From the NCBI GenBank assembly GCA_031267645.1, contig JAIRYW010000013.1, positions 16,317 to 80,316 of the forward strand: a stretch of 64,000 bases of DNA, in the 5' to 3' direction. A program made the translations under genes and the position numbers. Under the pieces are notes generated by a model. It was given only the letters and a program-made list of their open reading frames with translations, ran no database searches and had not been told where the DNA came from. Positions 46,276 through 54,545 of the stretch are shown one piece after another. The number at the start of each line of letters is the position of its first letter. The first letter of the stretch is position 1. This DNA comes from Propionibacteriaceae bacterium. GTDB taxonomy: Bacteria; Actinomycetota; Actinomycetes; Propionibacteriales; Propionibacteriaceae.

Positions 46276-47715
46276 ATGCACTTCGACGCACCATCGTTGG
46301 GGGGAGCGCTGCTGACCCCCTTGGCCGCTCCCGTCCTGAACCAGGGTCGCCTGATCGCCTCGGCGGTGATCGGGATCGTGATCCTGGTGGCACTCATCAC
46401 CTGGCTCAAGATCCACCCCTTCATCGCCCTGCTGGTGTCCGGCCTGATCATCGGCATCGGCGCCGGCTACGGCCCCCTGGCCACCGTCACCTCCTTCGCC
46501 AACACCTTCGGCAGCACCATGGCCTCGGTCGGCATCCTGGTCGGCCTAGGAGCCATGTTCGGCAAATTATTGGCCGACTCAGGCGGGGCCGACCGGATCG
46601 TACGCACCCTGGTGGATCACTCCTCGCCCCGTTCGCTGCCTTGGACCATGGCCTTGGTGGGAGCCCTGATCGGCCTGCCCATGTTCTTCGAGGTCGGCGT
46701 GGTGCTGCTGATCCCGGTCATCCTGCTGGTGGCCCGCCGGGCCGACCTGCCCCTGATGCGGATCGCCATCCCGACCCTGGCCGGCCTGTCGGCCATGCAC
46801 GGCCTGGTGCCACCGCACCCCGGCCCCCTGGCCGCCCTGGCCAACTTCCCCAACGGCAACCTCGGCCTGACCCTGATGCTGGGCGTGCTGGTGGCGGTTC
46901 CGACCGTGGTGGTGGCCGGCCCGCTCTTCTCCAAGTTGGCGGCCAAATGGGTGCCGGTCGGAGTGCCGGAGTCGATGGACGCCCTGATCGGCTCCGGGCC
47001 GGCTGGCGGCGGGACCGGCCCGGCCGACGACCAGGACTCGGACGCCGGCCCGTCCTTCCTGGCCTCGGTGGTCTGCGTCCTGCTGCCAGTGGGACTGATG
47101 CTGGCCAACGCCGTCTTCGAGATCGTGGCCCCGGACTCCGAGGCTTGGATCGGCGGTCTGATCAACTTCGTCGGGGCCCCGACCGTGGCCTTGGCCATCG
47201 GCCTGCTGGTCGGCATGGTGGTGCTGGGCCGGGGCGGCAAGTTGAACTGGGCCCAGGTCAACTCCTCGACCGCCGGCGGCCTGCCCGCCATCGCCGGCAT
47301 CATCTTGATCGTGGGGGCCGGCGGCGGCCTCAAAGGCGTCTTGGTCGACACCGGCATCGGCCAGGTCATCGCTGATTTCGTCGAAGGCTCGGCCGTTCCG
47401 CTGACCCTGCTGGCCTGGCTGGTGGCGGTCATCGTACGGATCGCGACCGGCTCGGCCACGGTCTCCATCGTCACCACCGCCGGCATCCTGGCCCCGGCCG
47501 CCGAAGCCTTGGGCGGGACCGACGTGGCCCTGCTGGTCTTGGCCATCGGCGCCGGGTCGGTCTTCCTGTCCCACGTCAACGACGCCGGCTTCTGGCTGGT
47601 CAAGGAGTACATGGGCGTCTCGGTGGGTGACAATTTCAAGACCTGGTCGCTGATGGAGTGCATCTTGTCCGTCACCGCCTTGGTCTTCATCTTGATCATC
47701 GGGATATTCGTCTAG
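46276..47715 (+). CDS. gntP: Gluconate permease, GntP family
   Basis: 479 residues, about twelve to fourteen membrane segments. Family motifs include FGSTMASVGILVGLGAMFG, GLPMFFEVGVVLLIP and HGLVPPHPGPLAA. Imports gluconate or a related aldonate with protons. It is followed 30 bp later by the kinase-dehydrogenase fusion. ATG 46276 has GTGAGGA upstream. Confidence 0.92.
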   Translation: MHFDAPSLGGALLTPLAAPVLNQGRLIASAVIGIVILVALITWLKIHPFIALLVSGLIIGIGAGYGPLATVTSFANTFGSTMASVGILVGLGAMFGKLLADSGGADRIVRTLVDHSSPRSLPWTMALVGALIGLPMFFEVGVVLLIPVILLVARRADLPLMRIAIPTLAGLSAMHGLVPPHPGPLAALANFPNGNLGLTLMLGVLVAVPTVVVAGPLFSKLAAKWVPVGVPESMDALIGSGPAGGGTGPADDQDSDAGPSFLASVVCVLLPVGLMLANAVFEIVAPDSEAWIGGLINFVGAPTVALAIGLLVGMVVLGRGGKLNWAQVNSSTAGGLPAIAGIILIVGAGGGLKGVLVDTGIGQVIADFVEGSAVPLTLLAWLVAVIVRIATGSATVSIVTTAGILAPAAEALGGTDVALLVLAIGAGSVFLSHVNDAGFWLVKEYMGVSVGDNFKTWSLMECILSVTALVFILIIGIFV

Positions 47716-47745
47716 CCGCCGTCGGCGCACCAGCGAGGAGAAGAC

Positions 47746-49230
47746 ATGACTGGATCGAATGGACGACCGGCTCCGACCCGTCCCCCGACCGCCCCTGGCC
47801 CCGCGCCGGGCCGGAGCGACTCGGCCCAAGGCGAGGCCGTCCGGGTGGTGGTGTTCATGGGGGTGTCCGGCTCCGGCAAGACCACGGCCGGCGCCCTGAT
47901 GGCGGGCCGGCTGAACTGGGACTTCGCCGAAGCGGACGACTTCCACCCGCCGGCCAACGTGGCCAAAATGTCGTCCGGCACGCCCTTGACCGACGACGAC
48001 CGCTGGCCCTGGCTGAACCGGCTGCGCCAGTGGATCGAAGCCGAGCTGGCCTCCGGGCGGCGCGGCGTCATGACCTGCTCGGCCCTGAAGCGGGGCTACC
48101 GCGACCTGCTGCGGGCCCCCGGCGTGGTCTTCGTGCACATGGCGGGCTCGCCCCAAACGGTCGAGGCCCGCCTGGGCGCCCGGACCGGCCATTTCATGCC
48201 GGCCAGCCTGTTGGCCTCGCAGTACGCCGACCTGGAGGACTTGGGCCCGGACGAGGACCACGCCCTAGTCGACCTCGACCTCGGGCTCAGCCCCCAGCAG
48301 GAGGTCGACCATGTCATGGCGACCCTGGGGCTGTCGACCGCGGCCCTCAGCCTGGGCCTGGTCGGCCTGGGCCGGATGGGCGGCAATATGGCGGCCCGGC
48401 TGCGGGCGGCCGGGCACGGTGTGGTCGGCTTCGACCAGTCGGCCGACTCCGGGCGCGACGTCGACTCGCTGGCCGCCCTGAGCCAGGCTCTGCCCCAACC
48501 CCGCCTGGTCTGGCTTATGCTGCCGGCCGGCCCGGCCACCGACCGCACCGTCGAACAGTTGGCCGAGCTGTTGGCGCCGGGCGACCTGGTGATCGACGGC
48601 GGCAACTCGCCTTACAGCCAGGACCAGAGCCACGCCCAAGTCCTGGCTCGGGCCGAAGTCGGCTTCCTGGACGTCGGCGTGTCCGGCGGGGTCTGGGGCC
48701 GCCAGGCCGGGTACGCCCTGATGGTGGGCGGCGACCCGGCCCAGGTGAGCCGGGCCCGGCCCTTGTTCGAAGCCCTGGCGCCGGCCCAGGGCGGTTTCGT
48801 CCACGCCGGTCCGGTGGGGGCCGGGCACTTCGCCAAGATGGTCCACAACGGCATCGAATACGGCATGATGCAGGCCTTGGGCGAGGGCTACGACCTGCTC
48901 CGCGCCACCGACCTGGTGCCAGACCCGGACGCCGTGGTGGCCTCCTGGCAGGACGGCACCGTCATCCGGTCCTGGCTGTTGGACCTGCTGGTGGCGGCCC
49001 TGCGGGCCGATCCCGGACTGTCCGGTCAACCGGACCGGGCGGCCGACTCGGGCGAGGCCCGCTGGATGGTGCAAAGCGCCTTGGACCTCAGCGTGCCGCT
49101 GCCGGTGACGGCGGCCAGCCTGTACGCCCGTCAGACCTCGCAGCGGGCGGACAACCCGACCCTGCGGGTGGTGTCGGCCCTGCGGGCCCAATTCGGCGGC
49201 CACCGCGAGTACGCCGGCCTTTCCGCCTGA
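47746..49230 (+). CDS. Gluconokinase / 6-phosphogluconate dehydrogenase fusion
   Basis: 494 residues, one uninterrupted frame. Residues about 33-198 are a GntK-type gluconokinase (P-loop GVSGSGKTT at 40-48, DDFHPPANVAKMSSG, LTDDDRWPWL). Residues about 202-494 are a complete short-form, decarboxylating 6-phosphogluconate dehydrogenase (GLVGLGRMGGNMA, IDGGNSPY, GVSGGVWG, and the catalytic Lys-Asn in FAKMVHNGIEYGMMQA). One protein would take gluconate to ribulose-5-phosphate. Acidic GFDQS after the second Rossmann strand, rather than a basic NADP pocket, suggests NAD use. The first roughly 30 residues are Pro-rich. Ribosome site GAGGAG is clear. Confidence 0.9.
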   Translation: MTGSNGRPAPTRPPTAPGPAPGRSDSAQGEAVRVVVFMGVSGSGKTTAGALMAGRLNWDFAEADDFHPPANVAKMSSGTPLTDDDRWPWLNRLRQWIEAELASGRRGVMTCSALKRGYRDLLRAPGVVFVHMAGSPQTVEARLGARTGHFMPASLLASQYADLEDLGPDEDHALVDLDLGLSPQQEVDHVMATLGLSTAALSLGLVGLGRMGGNMAARLRAAGHGVVGFDQSADSGRDVDSLAALSQALPQPRLVWLMLPAGPATDRTVEQLAELLAPGDLVIDGGNSPYSQDQSHAQVLARAEVGFLDVGVSGGVWGRQAGYALMVGGDPAQVSRARPLFEALAPAQGGFVHAGPVGAGHFAKMVHNGIEYGMMQALGEGYDLLRATDLVPDPDAVVASWQDGTVIRSWLLDLLVAALRADPGLSGQPDRAADSGEARWMVQSALDLSVPLPVTAASLYARQTSQRADNPTLRVVSALRAQFGGHREYAGLSA

Positions 49231-49236
49231 GGCCGT

Positions 49237-49273
49237 GGGACCGGCCGGGCGCCATGCCTGCCCGGTCGGTCCC
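49237..49273 (+). terminator. Terminator of the gluconate operon
   Basis: GGGACCGGCCGGGC pairs with GCCCGGTCGGTCCC (one mismatch) starting six bases after the stop. Confidence 0.65.
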
Positions 49274-49300
49274 GCCCCGAACGGCCTTTCCCGCCCCCGG

Positions 49301-49350
49301 CCGCCTGTCCGGCCCGCCCGCCCCGTCGGCGGACAGGGCCGGACGGGCGG
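49301..49350. terminator. Second strong hairpin before DUF5318
   Basis: CCGCCTGTCCGGCCC pairs with GGGCCGGACGGGCGG with one mismatch. A backup terminator or insulator ahead of the next promoter. Confidence 0.45.
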
Positions 49351-49379
49351 TCTTGCCGGGCTGGTCTTGGCCCCCTTGT

Positions 49380-49385
49380 TACCCT
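49380..49385 (+). promoter_or_regulatory. -10 box of the DUF5318-PBP leaderless promoter
   Basis: TACCCT ends seven bases before ATG 49393. Confidence 0.45.
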
Positions 49386-49392
49386 TGAAGTC

Positions 49393-49812
49393 ATGTGGTC
49401 CAAGCGTGAGAGCGTCGATTACGCCTTGCAGCGGCGTCGTTCGCTGGCCGCTTTGAACGGCCGCGTGCGCTCTCTGACGGTGTCCGAGGTCTGCGACGCC
49501 GACCCCATGCTGATCCGGGCCGCCCACCACCACGGCGAACTCGGCCAGACCCGTTGCCCGGTGGGCGACTGCGGTCGACTGGTCCATCTCAACTACGTCT
49601 TCGGCGACCAGCTGGGGCAATACTCCGGACGGATCAAGTCGACCGCCGAATTGGAGGAGATGGAGAACGAGTTCGGCGAGTTCAAGGTCTGCGTGGTCGA
49701 GGTCTGCGTGCACTGCGGCTGGAACCACATGATCGCCTCCTACGTCTTGGGCGATGGAGTCAAACGGCGCCCGCCGCGACGCCAACAGACGGTGGAGGAC
49801 ATCTATGGCTGA
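49393..49812 (+). CDS. DUF5318 family protein
   Basis: 139 residues. Two Cys pairs, TRCPVGDCG and VCVHCGW, probably bind zinc. Found in actinobacteria beside a class A penicillin-binding protein, as here; role unknown. It overlaps the PBP gene by eight bases, so the two are translationally coupled. Confidence 0.85.
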   Translation: MWSKRESVDYALQRRRSLAALNGRVRSLTVSEVCDADPMLIRAAHHHGELGQTRCPVGDCGRLVHLNYVFGDQLGQYSGRIKSTAELEEMENEFGEFKVCVVEVCVHCGWNHMIASYVLGDGVKRRPPRRQQTVEDIYG

Positions 49813-52132
49813 GAGGCCCGGCTCCCGCCGACCCCCGGCTCCGAAGCCGACCGGGCGCACGACCAAGCCGTCGTCCGCCACGGCCGCCTCGAAACCGGCC
49901 AGCTCGACCGCTTCCAAACCGAAGCCGAAGCCGAGCCAGAAGCCGAAGGGAGCCAAGGGCGACCAAAGGGCCAAGGGGGCGAGCGGTGGTTCGAAAGGCC
50001 CCGGCGGCCCGAAAGGACCGCGCGGGCCGAAGGGGGCCAAGGGCGGGCGGCCCAAGCGTTCCTGGTGGCGCCGGGTCCTGCTGATCGGGTCCGTGACCGC
50101 TCTGGTCTGCCTGATCTTGGGCCTGACCGGGGTTTTCGTGGCCTACCGCATGATCGACTTCCCCGATCCCAATCGGGAGTTCACGACCGAGCGGACCGAG
50201 GTCTACTACCGCGACGGGGTGACCGCGCTGGGCAGCTTCGCCGAGCAGAACCGCACCTCCCTGGCCTACGACGACATCCCCCAGTCGGTCAAGGACGCCG
50301 TCGTGGCGGCGGAGAACCGCAGCTTCTGGACCGACCCGGGCATCTCCTTCAAAGGCATCGTGCGCTCGGTCCTCAACATCGTCCAGGGCCAGCCCCTGCA
50401 ATCCGGTTCCACCATCACCCAGCAGTACATCAAGTTGCTCTACCTGACTAGCGACCAGACCCCCACCCGTAAGCTCAAGGAGCTGCTGCTGGCGGTCAAG
50501 ATGAGCCGTAACCTGTCCAAATCGGAGATCCTGGAGGGCTACCTCAACACCATCTACTTCGGTCGCGGGGCTTACGGCATCCAAGCCGCCGCCAAGGCTT
50601 ACTTCAACATCGACGCGGCCGATCTCGACCTGAGCCAGTCGGCCGCCCTGGCCGCCATCTTCAACAATCCGGGCAATCTCGACCCCCACGCCAGCGAGCA
50701 GGCCGCCGAGCGTCTGCTGGCCCGCTACCGCTACGTCCTAGACGGCATGGTCGAACTGGAGACCATCACGATGGCCCAGCATCTGGAGGCCAGCGCCAGC
50801 CTGCCCGAATTCCCCGATGTGCCGATCAACCAACGCTTCGGCGGACCGACCGGCTTCCTGCTCAAGATGGTCGAGTCGGAGCTGGCGGACCAGGGCATGG
50901 ACTCCTCCCTGGTCTCCGGCGGCGGGCTACGGGTCATCACGACCTTCGACCCCCAGGCCCAGGCCGCGGCCGTGACGGCGGCTCAGACCTGGTCCACCAA
51001 AGCCGCCGCCGACGCCCGCGTGCCCCAAGACCCCGGCCAGTTGCACGCCGCCTTGGCCTCGGTCGAGGTCGGCAGCGGCGAGGTGCTGGCCCTGTACGGC
51101 GGACCGGACTACTTGCAGAGCTCCTGGAACTACGCCACCCGCCCCCGGATGGCGGCCTCGACCTTCAAGACCTACGCCCTGGCGGCCGGCCTGCGCAACG
51201 GCTTCACCCTGTCCTCCCGCCTCAACGGCAACACCTTCACACCGACCGGCGACTCCGCTCCGGTGCGCAACGAGTTCAGCTACCAGTACGGCACCGTGAC
51301 CCTGGCCAAGGCCATCGCCGACTCCATCAACACCGCCTTCGTCGATCTGACCCAGCAGATGCCGAACGGGGCCGAGGAGGTGGCTCGGGCGGCCAACGAC
51401 GCCGGCGTGCCGACCAACTCGACCTGGAGCGTGACCAACCGGATCGCGCTGGGCCAGTCCGAGGTCAGCCCGCTGGAGCAGGCCACCGGTTACGCCACCT
51501 TCGCCAACGGCGGGGTCTTCGTCGCCCCCCACGTCGTACGCGAGGTCTACGACCGCAACGGGGCCCTGATCTACCGGGCCCAGCCCGAGACCCAGCAGGC
51601 CTTCACCACCGAGGTGGCCGACACTGTCAATTACGCCTTGCGCGGCGTGGTGGAGGAGGGCACCGGGGCCCGGGTGCAGAGCCTGGGCTTCCCCATCGCC
51701 GGCAAGACCGGCACGGCCGAGATGGACGACCAGGTGGTCTCCAGCTGGTTCGTCGGCTACACCCGCCAGGTGGCGACGGCGGTCCTCTACGTGGCCGGCG
51801 ACGACGGCATCTCCTCGCTCGACCCCTTCGCCCGGCGGGGCGATTCGACCTTCTTCGGCGGCACCTACCCGGCTTTGACCTGGCTCGACTACATGAAGAC
51901 GGCCCAGGCCGGCCGCGAGCGCCTGGAGTTCGAGAAGCCACGCGACCTGGGCCCGACCACCGTCCCCAGCAGCCCGACCCCGGAGCCCGAGCCGCCGGAC
52001 ACGCCGACCCTGCCGCCGGAGTCGCCGTCCGCCAGCCCCAGCCCCGAGCCGACCCCGACCACCACGCCGACCCTGCCGCCGGAGCCGCCGACCAGCACCA
52101 GCCCGGCCCCCGAGCCCTCGCCCACCGGCTGA
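49805..52132 (+). CDS. Class A penicillin-binding protein (PBP1, transglycosylase/transpeptidase)
   Basis: 775 residues. A basic Lys/Gly/Pro-rich cytoplasmic tail (1-85) is followed by one membrane helix (VLLIGSVTALVCLILGLTGV). The glycosyltransferase domain has catalytic Glu in VAAENRSFW and GGSTITQQ-like GSTITQQYIK. The transpeptidase domain has SxxK as STFK, SxN as SIN and KTGTAE. The C-terminal roughly 60 residues are a Pro/Thr/Ser/Glu tail likely in the wall. Polymerises and crosslinks peptidoglycan. ATG 49805 follows GGTGGAGG. Confidence 0.93.
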   Translation: MAERPGSRRPPAPKPTGRTTKPSSATAASKPASSTASKPKPKPSQKPKGAKGDQRAKGASGGSKGPGGPKGPRGPKGAKGGRPKRSWWRRVLLIGSVTALVCLILGLTGVFVAYRMIDFPDPNREFTTERTEVYYRDGVTALGSFAEQNRTSLAYDDIPQSVKDAVVAAENRSFWTDPGISFKGIVRSVLNIVQGQPLQSGSTITQQYIKLLYLTSDQTPTRKLKELLLAVKMSRNLSKSEILEGYLNTIYFGRGAYGIQAAAKAYFNIDAADLDLSQSAALAAIFNNPGNLDPHASEQAAERLLARYRYVLDGMVELETITMAQHLEASASLPEFPDVPINQRFGGPTGFLLKMVESELADQGMDSSLVSGGGLRVITTFDPQAQAAAVTAAQTWSTKAAADARVPQDPGQLHAALASVEVGSGEVLALYGGPDYLQSSWNYATRPRMAASTFKTYALAAGLRNGFTLSSRLNGNTFTPTGDSAPVRNEFSYQYGTVTLAKAIADSINTAFVDLTQQMPNGAEEVARAANDAGVPTNSTWSVTNRIALGQSEVSPLEQATGYATFANGGVFVAPHVVREVYDRNGALIYRAQPETQQAFTTEVADTVNYALRGVVEEGTGARVQSLGFPIAGKTGTAEMDDQVVSSWFVGYTRQVATAVLYVAGDDGISSLDPFARRGDSTFFGGTYPALTWLDYMKTAQAGRERLEFEKPRDLGPTTVPSSPTPEPEPPDTPTLPPESPSASPSPEPTPTTTPTLPPEPPTSTSPAPEPSPTG

Positions 52133-52162
52133 GACGACCCCGCCATCCCAGCGCCAGACCGA

Positions 52163-52226
52163 CCAAACGCCCAATAGAAAACCGTCCAAACGCCCAATAG
52201 AAAGTCGTCCAAACGCTCAGTTCTAA
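52163..52226 (+). repeat. 23-bp iterons upstream of the first DUF4143-type ATPase
   Basis: CCAAACGCC begins at 52163 and 52186, and a third, CCAAACGCT, at 52209; exactly 23 bp apart. The first two extend to CCAAACGCCCAATAGAAA. The same core and spacing recurs before the paralogous ATPase at 56918/56941. They end 13 bp before the -10 box. Confidence 0.75.
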
Positions 52227-52238
52227 GCTCCTCGCTGC

Positions 52239-52244
52239 TAGATT
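52239..52244 (+). promoter_or_regulatory. -10 box of a leaderless promoter
   Basis: TAGATT, six bases before ATG 52251. Confidence 0.5.
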
Positions 52245-52250
52245 GACAGC

Positions 52251-53519
52251 ATGGTGTACCGACGCCGCGTGATCGACGACATACTCGACGAAGCCTTGCC
52301 CGAATTGGCCGCCATCGCCCTGGAGGGAGCCAAAGGGGTCGGCAAGACGGCCACCGCCAGCCGTCGAGCCGCCACTGTCTTGTCCCTCAGCGATCCCCGC
52401 CACCGGGCCAGCCTGGCCGCCAACTACGATCTCGTGGCCGAGCTCGACCAGCCTGTCTTCATCGACGAGTGGCAACTCGAGCCACAGGTCTGGGACAGAG
52501 TGCGGCAGGCGGTGGACGACGGGTCGGCCGGCGGCTCCTTCTTACTGGCGGGCTCCGCCGGAGCCCCGTCCGGCGCCCGCATCCACAGCGGCGCCGGGCG
52601 TATCGTCAGCCTCGCCCTGCGGCCGATGGCCCTCAGCGAACGTGGCGTCGCGCAACCAACCGTCTCGTTACGAGCCCTGTCGATGGGGAACGCCACTATC
52701 CGAGGCACGACCGGACTCGGCCTGAAGGACTACGTGGATGAGATCCTACGCTCCGGCTTCCCTGGCCTCCGCGACCTGCGACCGCCGAACCGGGACCGTC
52801 AGCTCGACGGCTACTTGTCCCGCATCGTCGAGCGCGACCTACCGGAGAACGGCGTCTCTCTGCGCCGACCCGCCACCCTGCGCGCCTGGCTGCGGGCCTA
52901 CGCCGCCGCCACCGCCACGACCACCGACTACACCAAAATCCTGGACGCGGCCACGGCCGGCCAAGCTGACAAACCCTCGCGCAACACCGTCGACGGCTAC
53001 CGCGAGCACCTGCTCCGCCTCTACCTTCTCGACCCGGTCGAAGCTTGGACGCCCGCCTTCGCCCCTTTGAAACGCCTGACCTTCTCACCCAAGCACCATC
53101 TGGTGGACCCCGCTCTGGCCGCCCGCCTGATCGGAGTCGGCGCCCCCGGCCTGTTAATGGGCGAGGGTGGGACCGCGTCGCCCACCACCGGCACCTGGCT
53201 CGGCGCCCTCTTCGAATCATTGGCCACCCAATCCGTCCGCGTCTACGCCGCGGCCATGAACGCCCGCGTCGGCCATCTGCGCACCAAACAAGGCGACCAC
53301 GAAGTCGACCTAATCGTCGAATTGGACGACACCAGGTGCGTTGCCTTCGAAGTCAAGCTGGCTGACACCATTCAAGAGGCCGACCTTCGCCACCTGCGCT
53401 GGCTGAGCCAACAACTAGGCGATCGGCTAGTGGACTCCGTCCTGCTCCACACCGGCCCGCGCGCCTATCGCCGACCAGACGGCGTCGCGGTCGTGCCCTT
53501 GGCCTTGCTCGGACCGTGA
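52251..53519 (+). CDS. DUF4143-type AAA ATPase, copy 1
   Basis: 422 residues. N-terminal P-loop ATPase (Walker A GAKGVGKTAT near residue 29, Walker B VFIDEWQ) and C-terminal DUF4143 restriction-nuclease-like fold with acidic/Lys motif DHEVDLIVE...FEVKLA. Such proteins are widespread; their biological role is unclear and some behave like toxin or defence components. About half identical by eye to the ATPase at 55634-56905. It has a leaderless promoter and iterons upstream. Confidence 0.82.
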   Translation: MVYRRRVIDDILDEALPELAAIALEGAKGVGKTATASRRAATVLSLSDPRHRASLAANYDLVAELDQPVFIDEWQLEPQVWDRVRQAVDDGSAGGSFLLAGSAGAPSGARIHSGAGRIVSLALRPMALSERGVAQPTVSLRALSMGNATIRGTTGLGLKDYVDEILRSGFPGLRDLRPPNRDRQLDGYLSRIVERDLPENGVSLRRPATLRAWLRAYAAATATTTDYTKILDAATAGQADKPSRNTVDGYREHLLRLYLLDPVEAWTPAFAPLKRLTFSPKHHLVDPALAARLIGVGAPGLLMGEGGTASPTTGTWLGALFESLATQSVRVYAAAMNARVGHLRTKQGDHEVDLIVELDDTRCVAFEVKLADTIQEADLRHLRWLSQQLGDRLVDSVLLHTGPRAYRRPDGVAVVPLALLGP

Positions 53520-53576
53520 AGCGCGGACGGAACCACTAAGCGCACTGACCGGGAAGGTTGGTCAATCGGCTGGTTT

Positions 53577-53687
53577 GGATTCTGCGACTTCGCTGCGCTC
53601 GCGCAGAATGACGGGGTCGGAGACCAAGCGGAACGCCGGGGCGGGGATCATGCGTTCCCCGTCATCCTGCGCGCAGTCGCAGGATCC
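53577..53687. repeat. REP/BIME-like paired palindromes
   Basis: Unit 1 (53577-53616): GGATTCTGCG ... CGCAGAATGACGGGG. Unit 2 (53657-53687): CCCCGTCATCCTGCG ... CGCAGGATCC. Each is a palindrome, and the two are inverted relative to one another (12 of 13 bases match across the outer arms). It lies between the convergent ATPase and glycosylase genes. Confidence 0.65.
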
Positions 53688-53748
53688 ATCGGCCGGTACG
53701 GGCTCAGGGACCGAGCCACGCCGCCCGGCTGTCACGGTCCGAGCCGGG

Positions 53749-54360
53749 TCAGGTCTGGCCGCCGGCGATCTCCCACAGGTAGAGGGCGGCGACGCTGGCA
53801 TGGGGACTGTAGCGGCGGCGGTGCCGCTCGAAGATGACCGGGGTGATCTGACGGTGCCGGTAGAGCATCGTCATGCCGCGTCGAATGGCCAGGTCGTGGT
53901 AGCTGATGACGTCCGGGCGCTGCAAACTGAACGTCATCAACATGTCGGCGGTCCAAACCCCGATGCCCTTGAGGGAGGACAACCGGGCCCGGATCTCGTC
54001 GTCGGTCAACTGGGCCAAACCGTCCAGATCGACCTGACCCGAGGCGATGGCCTGGGCCGTCGCCTGCAAATAGGAGGCTTTGCGCAGCGAGGTGCCGCAA
54101 GCTTGGATCTCGGCCGGGTCGGCGGCGGCCAGCGCCGGGGCCGTCAGGTCGGGGAAACGGTCGGCGATGCGGGAGAAGACGGTCCGGGCGGCTTTGGCTG
54201 ACACCTGTTGCGCGATGATCGAACGAGCCAAGGCCTCGAACAGGTCGGGGTTCACCTCGCGCTCCAACGGCCCGATCCGCTCCATGGCCCGACCCAGGGC
54301 AGGATCTCGGGCGGTCAGATGCGCCACCGCTTCGGGGCCGTATCGGAAGTGTTCAGGCAC
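53749..54360 (-). CDS. AlkA-type DNA-3-methyladenine glycosylase (HhH-GPD)
   Basis: 203 residues from GTG 54360. Removes alkylated bases in base-excision repair. The helix-hairpin-helix LSSLKGIGVWTAD is followed by the catalytic Asp in ISYHDLAIRRG. N-terminal part has ALARSIIAQQVSAKAA, typical of the family. An in-frame reading frame starts earlier, at ATG 54447 behind a TAGGCT promoter, but is broken by TGA at 54391-54393; the annotated protein may be the surviving part of a longer original. GTG 54360 has no clear ribosome site. Confidence 0.8.
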   Translation of the reverse strand: MPEHFRYGPEAVAHLTARDPALGRAMERIGPLEREVNPDLFEALARSIIAQQVSAKAARTVFSRIADRFPDLTAPALAAADPAEIQACGTSLRKASYLQATAQAIASGQVDLDGLAQLTDDEIRARLSSLKGIGVWTADMLMTFSLQRPDVISYHDLAIRRGMTMLYRHRQITPVIFERHRRRYSPHASVAALYLWEIAGGQT

Positions 54361-54390
54361 GAGCGTGTCCAGACCGTCACTCCGCCCCAG

Positions 54391-54447
54391 TCACCGCAAG
54401 GCCGCCGCGACGTCGTCGCGCTGGATTGACACATGACGAAGGGTCAT
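54391..54447 (-). pseudogene. Interrupted N-terminus or leader of the glycosylase gene
   Basis: Reads MTLRHVSIQRDDVAAALR then TGA, and continues in frame as LGRSDGLDTL into the glycosylase start. TAGGCT (54454-54459) is six bases before the ATG. Either a nonsense mutation split the gene or this is a short leader peptide with re-initiation. Confidence 0.45.
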
Positions 54448-54453
54448 GGGTCG

Positions 54454-54459
54454 AGCCTA
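54454..54459 (-). promoter_or_regulatory. -10 box upstream of the glycosylase
   Basis: TAGGCT on the minus strand, six bases before ATG 54447. Confidence 0.45.
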
Positions 54460-54500
54460 ATGGCGTGTTTCCCCGATGATCAACGTCTGGGCGGCCCGAC

Positions 54501-54545
54501 CTAGGACTGGAGGCCGGTCGTGACCAGCACCGCCTCGGCCAGGGG
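54501..54545 (-). pseudogene. Relic of the ATPase C-terminus
   Basis: Minus-strand reading LAEAVLVTTGLQS then stop matches LTEAVVVTTGAQA near the end of the ATPase at 55634-56905 (about 30 of 37 DNA bases). It directly follows, in frame, the stop of the gene at 54546. Confidence 0.6.

Noticed and set aside
52163..52226. CRISPR array
   Set aside because: Only three copies with 23-bp period and near-identical intervening bases, no variable spacers, and placed at a promoter; these are iterons.
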